Shown one piece after another: positions 34,485 through 44,466 of a stretch of DNA of 64,000 nt. The stretch covers positions 616,211-680,210 of the forward strand of contig NC_034013.1 of assembly GCF_000346465.2 (NCBI RefSeq), given 5' to 3'. The notes under the pieces are model-generated. The model was not told the DNA's origin. It made no database searches and saw only the letters and a program-made list of their open reading frames with translations. A program made the position numbers and the translations under genes. Numbering within the stretch: the first letter of the stretch is position 1; the number at the start of each line of letters is the position of its first letter. This DNA is from Prunus persica. Its lineage: Eukaryota > Streptophyta > Magnoliopsida > Rosales > Rosaceae.

Positions 34485-34660
34485 AAACTAAATTATACAA
34501 TTTAAAAAATTAAGTTTATAAAAGGTTTTATGGTTTTAAAGCCTAACATATACCCTAGACTACCCAAAAATTATACTTTAAAAATAAACCCCAATAAATA
34601 ACAACCCTAATCTCTAAACCCTAGACTCTAAACCCTAAACTATAAAACTAGAAGTGATTT
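34485..34660. repeat. degenerate telomere-like AAACCCT units inside the CACTA element
   Basis: ACCCTAAACCCATAAAACTA, ATACCCTAGACTACCC, CCCTAATCTCTAAACCCTA and CTCTAAACCCTAAACTATAA occur within about 170 bases, all related to the plant telomere unit AAACCCT. It is an interstitial, decayed array and contains no gene. Confidence 0.6.
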
Positions 34661-35234
34661 TATGACTCATCAAAACAATTTTGTTTTGGATGGTCATTTT
34701 AAATTTTTGTTATTCAAAATGAATTTTTTCAAGGTTTATGTGGAAGAAAATATATCAATGACTTCATAGGAGTTGACTTTTCAATTTTCTGATTTATTTT
34801 AAATTTATTTTGAATATTTTGATATAAAAATAATAAAATATTCTTACCACAACAACAAACCACGTCGGTGTTAATAAATTGTAGACGTTGTAAATTGTAA
34901 TAGACTACTAAGTCGTTAAAATGACGTCGTTAAAATGAGAAACCATGGCGGCTATTTAACTATACGACGTAAAATATATATTTTACGACTTAACCGCAGT
35001 CGTTACATAAACGTCGTCGATTATACCCTGAACCCTTAAGAAATTGAAGATATTGTAAACCATTAACGACTCAATTGTTCAAAGAACGTCGTCTAACTAT
35101 ATTTTTACGTCGTATTTGTTTAAAACACGAAACAACAAAATACGACGGTTTGTGACTTTATTAGGTCGTTGGAAAAGTATTACACGTCGGTTAAGCAATT
35201 TGTATGTTTGTTTTTTTTTTAATTTAAGAAAACC

Positions 35235-38200
35235 TCAACAAATTTTTACATTACATATTATAGAGAAAATTGGTACATTATACATAAATATCAAGTGTTC
35301 AATAATTGCCCTGTTTAATAATTTGGAAAACAAACTCTGCGATTCATTCCGGACTTCATCAATGGCTTCTTGGGGGTATGAAGCTTCCTGGTTTCCCTTG
35401 GCATACTGCATAAACAATGACTATTAGGGTTTATAAATAAAAAGAAATTCAATCACAGACGACGATATTTTTCATAACCGACGTAGTATATCCATTCAAC
35501 GACGTTAATTTTACATGACCGTCGTTGATAATACAAAAAACGACGTGAAATGTATGAAGGTAATTTCTTCTTACCTTATTCTCAAACCCCAAGGAAGGAT
35601 CCATGATGATGTCCCTCATGAAGCGCATCACATAATACCCGCATTCGACATTGCTGGGTTGCTTTGGTGTGCCTGAGAGAGTTTTCCAAATTACATTTTT
35701 ACGTCCTGCTCGGCCTATGTGGGTATTATATATTTTTAAAGCACTGTTCACGATGTTTTTCGCCTCTTCGTCGACCACACGATGACCTGGCAGAGGATCC
35801 AGAAAATAGACGGTCTCCTTCTTTGCTCTTACAATCAGCAAGATCCAATGACGGCTGCACAAAATTAATATAAAAACGACGGTTATTTACAAAAACGACG
35901 TATTATAGTATTTCACACGACGAAATAAAGTAGATAACGACGACATTATATATTTATCACGACGATAAATAAATACCGACGTGGTTAGTAGTTTCAAACG
36001 ACTAAATAAAATAAAACACCGACGTGGTTAGTTTATAAGCTGTCATTTATTGAAAATCATAAAAACAAAATCCTAAGGAGACTAACCCTGGATTGTAAGG
36101 CATCATGAAAATCTGTTCACCGTCTGTCTTCTGAAGTCGAGCTGCTACCAGTCGTGATCTTTCAGTTATTGTGCCAGAGTTGGCACTAACTGTAGCAGGG
36201 TCGATAAAGCCAACCATGCTGCACATATTGGCTTGTTTCAAAACATCGTGTAAGTACCTAAATACATAAAATAATATAAACAAGTCAGCACAAACAAACA
36301 CGACGGTTATGTATAAAAAAATGACGTATTATAATATTTCACACGACGTACTGAAATAGATGAGGACGTTATAATATATTTATCACGACGGTAGTTAGTT
36401 AAGACGACGTGGTTAGTTAGTTAAGACGACGCAATATATAAACCAACGAGGTATTATTTTAGAAGTACAAACCTCATATATACAGCCAATACAGTAGCTC
36501 CAATTTCTTCCATGCCTGCAAATTGTGTAATATCTTCAGGCAGGAGGAAGGTATCGCGCTCACCACCAAACACCTCCTTGTAAATTGGAGTGTCTTATCC
36601 TCAGGCAGGAGTGTCGTTTCCACAAAACGACAAAGGGTTTTTAAAGAAGATGGCGCCTCCATTTTTGAATAAGCACCAACTTCAATAACCTGTTTAAAGA
36701 AATAAAAAAAATGACGTGGTAATTCAATAAAGACGACGGTTTAAGTAATAAAACGTCGTCTTAAAAGTATTTAAACGACGGTGAAAAAACTGTCGTGGTA
36801 ATTCAATAAAGACGACGGTTTTATGAATAAAGCGTCGTCTGAAACCATTTAAACGACGGTGCAAAAACCGTCGTTTAAATATTTTATTACGTCTTAAAAA
36901 AATTCCGCCGTCTAAGTTTTAAACAAACGACGGATTAAATAAAAATATCGACGTCTGAAATTTTGAAAAACAAATAAAAAAGGCAAAGTTATGTGAACAT
37001 ACCTTGTCGTCATGCTTTTCTTCATCTTCTTTCTCCTTTTCTTCTTCCTTCTCTTCATCTCTTTTTTCTTCTTCCTTCTCTTCATCTGGCTGATGTTTCC
37101 CCATTTTGGCAGTATCATCCTCCAAATGTAGGGATCTCACATCACCTCCAGAGCAGCTAGCTTTGTCAGACATTGGATTTTTGGGGCTTTGGCTAATTCT
37201 TGGTTTAAGCATGCTTGGATCAAAATTGGGAATTAATTGGGAAAGCTGACTCAGGAAATGCTCCCTCTCAGCCTCTACCAATTGTTTTGTCCTAGCCTCC
37301 ATCCTTAAGGCCTCTTCCCTTGCCTTAGCCTCCATCTTTTTAGTCTCTTCTTGAAGGAGAACTCTTAAACTGTCCTTCAAACGGTCGTCAAAGCTCACCC
37401 TCTGTGGTTTGGGCAAATTGAAATATTGCCTTGGGGAAACACCAGCACCAACTCCCCTCAGTCTGCCTGGATGCTCGGGGCCCAAAGCCATGGTCAGCAC
37501 ATCATTGCTGCCATCTACTCTGACTTTGCCTTCCGAGACTTGTTTCTGCAATTCATCCTAAAAAAAGATAAACAAAAAAACACACGACGGTTATTTATGT
37601 ACAAACGACGTATTATATAATTTCACACGACGCAATAATGTATAAACCGACGTTATTATAACTTATCACGACGGTAGTTATACCGACGTGGTTATTTATT
37701 TAAAACGACGAAATGAATAAACAACCGACGTCTTATGCTATAATTAAAGATAACAGAGTAGTGATTCCTATTTAGACCGTTAACGACGTTTTTAAAAAAG
37801 TTTCGACGTGGTAATATCATTCACACGACGCAAAAATGAACCACCAACGTCTTATGCTATAATTACAGAAAACATAGTAGTGATTCCTATTTAGACCTTT
37901 AACGACGTTTTTAAAAACTTTTCGACGTGGTAATATCATTCACACGACGAAAAATATAACATACGACGTAATAAGAATAATTCACAGTTTAATAAAAATT
38001 TAAAACAGAGTGATAGTAGGCTTACAATTAATTTTGCTTTCTCTGCCACCTTTGGATCAGGGATGTTACCATGTTTGTCCTGTCTAGCTCTCTTCCATAA
38101 GGTAGATCGATCAATTTCTACCCCAGGCATGGTTTCCTCCAATTGATCCTCCAATCCAGCATATCCTTTTCGAGACAATCGATGATTGTACTCGAGTTTC

Positions 38201-38835
38201 TCCCTAATCTGTGCATGTTGAGAATGCACAGACTCAAAATCTTTGGATAGCCTTGAAGCTACAAAGGCATCCCATTGTGCTTTCTCTATGAATTTATATG
38301 TTTCAGGGGGTTGGCTTAATTTCTCCCTGTCATTGGTGTATGGAAGGATATAATGCCTCGTTAGTGTAAACTTGAAATCCTTCCATTTCTTGGAAGCAGA
38401 AGCTAAAACAGAGGTCTTGCCCCCTTGGCCTACGACAAAAGCCATGTCAACTGCTTCCCAAATCTGCTCCTTTATATCCTTGGGGATTTGGGACCATTTC
38501 TTGTCCACAAGTGGGATCCTGGAGCGTGCCAACACACCAATATACGACTGCATCTCAATATGTGCTTGGCCAACACCTTTCCCCCTTTTATTGTACTCAA
38601 CAATTGGCCTCAGTTTCTGAAGCTTTCTCTTCACAACACGAGGCATTGTGCTCATACCTCGACCAGTCTTTGAATCATCTGAGATTGTTGTCTGGCTGGT
38701 TTGTTCTGTCTCAGCAGATGATGAAGCAAACTTCATCTTCTTCGAAGACTTCATCTCCTTCGAAGACTTATCTTGAGGAGCTACCATTCCAAGCTTCTTG
38801 GAGCCAGAATCCTTAGTTTGTTGTTGAGAAACCAT
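35235..38835 (-). pseudogene. CACTA TnpA/Transposase_24-like gene with Ulp1 (C48) protease domain, one frameshift
   Basis: Exons by frame: 38835-38026, 37557-37003, 36689-36473, 36257-36087, 35854-35575 and 35405-35235. Exon 1 (270 residues) carries the plant transposase-24/Ptta-like region (RKLQKLRPIVEYNKRGKGVG, WKDFKFTLTRHYILPY, KGYAGLEDQLEE). Exon 2 has a basic/Glu-rich coiled coil with EEKEEEKRDEEKEE. The last exons carry a Ulp1-type cysteine protease: His in PGRHWILLIV, Asp in YFLDPLPG, Cys in NVECGYYVMRFM. Exon 3 shifts frame near 36587: the first part reads VETTLLPEDKTLQFT and the second, in another frame, FGGERDTFLLPEDITQFAG. One missing base there would separate the DNA-binding part from the protease. 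Such fusions are known in plant CACTA and MULE elements. Confidence 0.82.
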
Positions 38836-40474
38836 TTTAACAGACAAAACTGCAAGTGAAAATACAAGTGAAAAAATTTCAGGAAAACATTAAGAACACA
38901 AACGACGGTATTAAAAAAATACGACGTATGATATGATTTTAGACGACGCAATGAAATAATCTCAGACGTAATAAATGTTTAAAACCATTATTTATATAAC
39001 GTCGTGGTATATATGTTCACACGACGTCGTGGTAAAACTATTATTTATATAACGTCGTGGTATTTATGTTCATACGACGTCAATAGTAATACATCGTCGT
39101 GGTATTAACATTCACACGACGTAAAACAATAAGATATTTTGTCGTCTATATTAGATACCAACCCTAGTTTCTTTTTCTTTATATTTTATCAAATAAGGGA
39201 AAAACAAAAACCATTGTTCAGCGAAATCAAACCTGCAATTAAACAAGCATATAAAAAAAGACTATTATTTTAAAAACAACTTTGTCAATTTTCAGACGAC
39301 GCTAGAACAACTGACGAACCGTCGTGGTCTACCGTCGTCTTATTTAGTTGATGTAGTTGTCTTCAAAGTTGGAAACTTTCTCTCTTTGTCTGTATATTTT
39401 ATCAAACTTGGAAAGAAGTAAAATGATTTTGGCCCGAAAAAAGGTAAAAAGATTTTTCAAACAAAAAACGTATGAGCATGCAAAACAGTAACCAAAATAG
39501 TGAAAATGAAAGCTTACCTTTTGCGTGCAATGAAAGCAAGAGGAAGATGATCGATGTTTAAGTTCAGAGATGATGAAGAAGACGAGAGGAAGACGATGAG
39601 AAACTCTGACAATGCTCTGACAAGGAAAAAAGACGAAAAGGTTTCTCTGAGAGATTGAAATTTTTAATCGGGTTTGGAAACAGTGCATGTGTAAGTCGAA
39701 AAGTTGCTTACATATAAAACCATTTCAAAAAAATAATACGGCGGTTACATTTAACTACGTCGTTTTTAACTAAAACGACGCAATATTTTTCATTCGACGT
39801 GGAATCATTTCATTTAACGTCATTAGGTTTAATATAACCGACGTGGATTTTAATTTTTAAATTATGAATAGAATTTTTTTTCCCGTGACCTTTCAGTTTA
39901 TTTTTCAATTACAGTGCGTTATAAATAGAGTTTTTTTTCCGGAGGAAATTTAAAACGAAGGAAATTAATATTCTGCAATATGTAAAGTTTCTTTTTTGGA
40001 TGACAGATTTAAATAAAATAAGAATATAAAAACAACAAATGTGTAAGTCAAGTAGACGAAAAGTTGCTTACATATAAAACCATTTCAAAAAAATAATACG
40101 GCGGTTACATATAACTACGACGTATAAATTACAAAATACGACGGTACATTTAACTTCGGACGTGGTAAATAAATACGACAGTAGTTTGTAGGTACCGTCG
40201 TAGTAAACTCAAAAATTAAAGTACATAAGTAATAACTCGCGTCATGGTATATTATTTAACACGTCGTTTTTATTAATTTACCGACGTGGATTTCTGTAAT
40301 ATACGTCGATCATACCGACGTTGATTTTACAATTTAAACGGCGGTTTTTTTGTAAGGACCGCCGTTGGTTTTAAAAATTTATTCTATAAATTTGTCGCTT
40401 TCATTCATTTTCGGTTTACATTTAAGGTTCCAAGTTCTTCCTCTCTCAGTCTCTCATGTCTCAAAGACAATAAT
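38836..40474. other. CACTA right subterminal region
   Basis: Upstream region of the second CACTA gene. It holds clusters of CGTCGTGG and ACGACGT motifs (38900-39160, 39290-39350, 39730-39850, 40090-40370). A segment with CGAAAAGTTGCTTACATATA occurs at 39697 and again at 40057 (360-base period). A 100-base block near 39880-39990 (CCGGAGGAAATTTAAAACG) recurs diverged at 41105-41210. A leader exon of the gene probably lies near 39500-39690. Confidence 0.6.
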
Positions 40475-40886
40475 TTGGATGTTTTCTCAAAGAGAAATTG
40501 AGCTTACTCGCATCAAATATATGTCCACAAGAAGAAGCTTGTCAACTAGCCTTCTCACTTCCTTGATCAAGCCTGATAGGACACTTAGTGCTTCTGAATA
40601 CTCCTTGCTTTCCATCAAAAGAGATGCAAGCCTGGCCTCCACTCGCTGTCGAAGGAAAGTTCGCTTCTCAGGGAAATCTGAAGATCAGATGTGCCTGATC
40701 CTCTGCTTGATTTTCTTGCCTAAGAAGATCCGTCGGATTTATTGTGATAGCCTCTTCCTTTATCCGTAGAGCTTCAGAAGAAGAAGATGGGTTTCAAGAA
40801 TGCGATAAAGAATAGAAATGGCTTCAGATGGCCTCTAAAGCATGAGCAATTGAATCAGTAGTTTCTGGGAGATATGATGAAGACAT
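40475..40886 (-). pseudogene. RPN6: captured fragment of a 26S proteasome RPN6 (PSMD11) gene
   Basis: On the minus strand from ATG 40886 the text reads SSSYLPETTDSIAHALEA. In a shifted frame it continues ISILYRILE, then PSSSSEALRIKEEAIT and TDLLRQENQAED. A jump leads to DLQISL and then directly to EKRTFLRQRVEARLASLLME, SKEYSEALSVLSGLIKEVRR and DKLLLVDI. These are the N-terminal part of RPN6, the non-ATPase lid subunit of the 26S proteasome, in the right order but with two internal deletions and frameshifts. The block has a higher GC content than the surrounding CACTA DNA and lacks its CGACG motifs. It is a non-functional, transduplicated host gene fragment. Confidence 0.88.
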
Positions 40887-41973
40887 TGTCAATGCTTTGA
40901 ACTACACAAGTCCTGCAGAAAGATATGTTAAAGAAACTGAAACAACGGCGGTTTTCTGTTCTACCGTCGTCTTTTCTCGTCGTCTATATTAAGTTAAGAT
41001 GGCGGTAGATTTATAATTACCGACGTAGATTATTTTGTTAAACGTCGTTAAGTGTACTACAACCGACGTGGATTTTAATTTTAAATTATAAATAGAGTTT
41101 TTTTTCCCGTATTCTTTCAGTTTTAGTTTTCAATTCCAAAGCGTGATAAATAGATTTTTCTTTCCCGAGGAAATTTAAAATGAGGGAAATTAATGTTCTA
41201 GAATTTGTAAACTAACACGACGCAATATTTGCAAATCTGTGTCATCTGTTAAGATTATGATGTGGAACAGAGTTCCATCTGGTAAGATTTCGTAACCCTT
41301 GGGATCTCAGACAAAACTGATTATGTCGGCGGTGTTCTATATAAACCGTCGTGGTTATTTCAATTCTTGTCATTAAGTAGATCTACCGACGTAGGATAAG
41401 AAAATCAAAGAAAAAAATTGTTAACAAAAATTCTTATTAAGACGACCGTTAAAATTAAAGGTACGACGTATAAAATGAATAAATACGACGATAAATTTTA
41501 TTGTACGATTTAAAGATAACGTCGTAGAACTATACGAGAATGACGTCGATATATTTATATTTTCCGTCGTTGTAAATTAATTTAATACGGCGATATTTTG
41601 TATTTTAAAGCCGTGGATTTGTTTGTAATTATACGGCGTCTTATACGAAAACCTCGTCGTGTTATTTTATGAGTAAAAACGGCAGTTTTTATTGAAATCA
41701 TCGTCTTTACTTTCTACGTCGGTCGATTCATAACTTCTGCCGTTCTTTGTTGGCATTGATTTTACACTGCGGAAATCTGTTTCAAATAGACGTCGGTTGT
41801 TTAATTATGTACGTCGTTGTTTTTGAACAGCCATTTGAAACTCCATTTTTTAGTTGTCTAAGGTTGTATTACACGACGGTGTTTTTAGAACCGTCGTCTT
41901 TTTATAAACCACGACGGTTTTCACTTAGACCGTCGTTGTTTTCTGGTCGTCTTTTTCACTTTTTGTAGTAGTG
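40887..41973. other. CACTA right terminal region
   Basis: Motif-rich, non-coding end of the CACTA transposon with many CCGTCGTC and ACGACGG copies, often in alternating orientation at about 20-base spacing. It ends in TTTTTGTAGTAGTG. Confidence 0.75.
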
Positions 41974-41976
41974 GGG

Positions 41977-44281
41977 GGAGGTTCTTTGTTCTGCTGCTTA
42001 CCTCATTAATAGAACACCATCCAGCACTCTTCAGTATCAAACTCCATTTCAGACATTGACCACTCTCCTCACCATGCCATCCACACCAAATCTCGAACCA
42101 CGTCTCTTTGGTTGTGTTGCTTATGTTCAGGTGTATCTACATCAGCGTGGCAAGTTTGATCCGTGTGCACTGCGTTGTGTCTTTGTAGGTTATGCTGACA
42201 CTCAGAAGGGCTATAAGTGTTTCCATCCTCCTACTCAGATCATGCATGTTACCGCAGATGTGACTTTCCATGAGAGTGAGTTCTATTACTTAGGGGGAGT
42301 TTCTGAGCATCCTCTGCAGGGGGAGAGATCTATCTTTGCAGAAGATACTCAGAGCATCCAAATTCAACAAACTGTTTTAGAGCAATTAGTGTCCGAGCAA
42401 CCAGCTATAGTAGTGCAACAAGATCAAGAGTTACTGGAAACTCCAGATGATGGTTCAGATAATTTCCCTCCTACTACAGTACCATCACCAATCATCCAAT
42501 CAGGTCCTGAAGATTCCCCGCAGGTAACTGAACATTTAAATTCCAACTTAAGCACTTTACATGAGTCGAGTCATACAGGAAACACAAGTTATCAGTTACC
42601 TATTCGTACCACTAGAGGGATTCCTAGACAACAGTATGACCCGGACCCAAAAACCAAAGTTAAATACCCTATTGCTAATCATGTGTCCCTACATAGGTTG
42701 TCTCTGTCATGTATATCATTTGTATGTCAATTATCCACTATATCTATTCCAAGTAATGTGTAGGAAGCTCTGAAAGATCCCAAGTGGACTCAAGATATGA
42801 ATGATGAAATGGAGGCCCTCCAGAAGAATTCCACTTGCGAGATGACTATCCTTCCCAAAGGAAAGAGAACAGTGGGTTGTAGATGGATATATACAGTAAA
42901 GTTCAAGGCAGATGGCACCATAGAACGATACAAAGCAAGATTGGTGGCGAAAAGTTATACTCAGACTTATGGGATTGACTATGGGGAGACATTTGCCCCT
43001 GTAGCCAAGATAAACACAATTCGGGTACTTCTTTCTCTGGCAGCAAACCTAAACTGGCCATTACATCAGTTTGATGTCAAAAATGCCTTCCTACACGGCG
43101 ACCTAGAAGAAGAAGTCTATATGGATTCCCCTCTAGGATGCAAGATGGGGCCTAATACTAGCAACATGGTGTGTAAACTGAGAAAGTCTCTTTATGGCTT
43201 GAAGCAGTCACCCAGAGCATGGTTTGGAAAGTTCAGCAAATCAATGAAGGTTTTTGGATACAAGTAAAATAACTCAGATCATACTCTTTTCTTGAAACAT
43301 AAGAAAGGTAAAGTCACTGCCCTGATTGTATATGTTGATGACATGGTAGTTACCGGGAATGGCCCAGTAGAAAAGGCAGCATTGCAGCACCACTTGGCAA
43401 GTGAGTTTGAAATGAAAGATCTTGGTGCTCTGAAGTATTTCTTAGGCATCGAAATGGCTCATTCAGAACAAGGAATATTTCTATCATAACGGAAATATAT
43501 CCTTGACATTTTGACTGACACTGGAATGTTAGCTAGCAAACTAGCAGATACGCCAATGGAGTTGCATCATCAGCTTAGTGAATATCCTGATCAGGTACCC
43601 ACTAACAAATAAAAATATCAACGCCTTGTGGGTAAGTTAATCTATCTAGGACACACTAGACCTGATATAGCATATGCTGTAAGTGTGGTGAGTCAGTTCA
43701 TGCATGCACCAAGTGAAGCCCACATGGATGCGGTAAACCGAATTCTGAGATACTTGAAATCATCTCCTGGAAGAGGATTGATGTTCGCACGACATGGTCA
43801 TCTAGATGTTGAGGGTCACACTGATGCAGACTGAGCGGGCTCTGTTACTGACAGGCGATCTACATCTGGATACTTTACCTTTGTGGGAGGCAATCTAGTA
43901 TCTTGGCGAAGTAAAAAACAGAAAGTAGTGTCAAGATCAAGTGCTGAAGCAGAATATCGAGGTATGGCGCACGGAGTATGTGAGCTACTCTGGATAAGGA
44001 ATTTGTTGGAGGAATTGGGGTTCAAACCCAAACATGCCATGCAACTGAATTGTGACAACAAAGCTGCAATAGATATTGCACATAATCCAGTGCAACATGA
44101 TAGAACCAAGCATGTTGAAGTTGACAGACATTTCATCAAGGAGAAGCTCGAGGCAAAGATCATTAAGGTATCATTTGTTAAATCCGAAGATTAACTTGCA
44201 GATGTCCTCACCAAAGCAGTCACAGGCAGGGTATTTCACAGCTCACTTAGCAAGTTGGGCATTGACGACATATATGCTCCA
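41977..44281 (+). pseudogene. inner copia integrase C-terminus, reverse transcriptase and RNase H
   Basis: Resumes after the CACTA insertion with EVLCSAAYLINRTPSS and FGCVAYVQVY, FVGYADTQKGYKC. The reverse transcriptase follows ([88 protein letters not shown] with the catalytic DD) and RNase H (SRSSAEAEYRGMA, LNCDNKAAIDIAHNPVQHDR, HVEVDRHFIKEKLE, ADVLTKAVTG). In-frame stops occur at 42761, 43265, 43487, 43610, 43832 and 44192. Otherwise the frame is continuous, so this is a recently silenced copy. Confidence 0.92.
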
Positions 44282-44294
44282 ACTTGAGAGGGAG

Positions 44295-44461
44295 TGTCAA
44301 AGAGCTGTACATTCCTAATTAGTCTAAGTCAACTATTTGATTATGCAAGATTATAGGAACATAATTACTTTCCTAGAATAGTTTCCTAGGCTCTGTATAT
44401 ATAACCTTCCTATTGTTATATATCAATATGAATGAAATATTATTTTTTACCCAATATGATA
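44295..44461 (+). repeat. 3' LTR of the inner copia
   Basis: 167 bases, matching the 5' LTR except at three sites. It is preceded by GAGAGGGAG and followed by the CTTAT duplication. Confidence 0.92.
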
Positions 44462-44466
44462 CTTAT

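Larger units (their letters stand above)
28199..41973. mobile_element. CACTA (En/Spm-type) DNA transposon, 13.8 kb
   Basis: The right end read inward is CACTACTACAAAAAGTGAAA. The left end is CACTGCTACAAAAAAGCAAA. Both continue into AAAGACGAC. The flanking three bases are GGG on both sides (28196-28198 and 41974-41976), the 3-bp duplication of CACTA elements. It lies inside the inner copia integrase frame. Removing it with one GGG restores HHFWGEVLCSAAYLINR in frame. It carries two minus-strand genes, a TNP2-type transposase and a TnpA/Ulp1-type gene, surrounded by dense CGACG/CGTCG motifs. Confidence 0.95.
25591..44461 (+). mobile_element. inner Ty1/copia retrotransposon
   Basis: Two 167-base LTRs (25591-25757 and 44295-44461) start TGTCAA and end TGATA, and differ at only three positions by my reading. 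A perfect CTTAT target duplication flanks it (25586-25590 and 44462-44466). TGGTATCAGAGCTG (25758) is the primer-binding site, complementary to initiator tRNA-Met. A GAGAGGGAG polypurine tract precedes the 3' LTR. Excluding the CACTA insertion the element is about 5.1 kb, normal for copia. The nearly identical LTRs indicate a recent insertion, yet gag-pol carries many stop codons. Confidence 0.93.

Noticed and set aside
40365..40769. Plus-strand 134-residue open frame in the CACTA element
   Set aside because: It is the antisense shadow of the captured RPN6 fragment, whose minus-strand reading is clearly recognisable.
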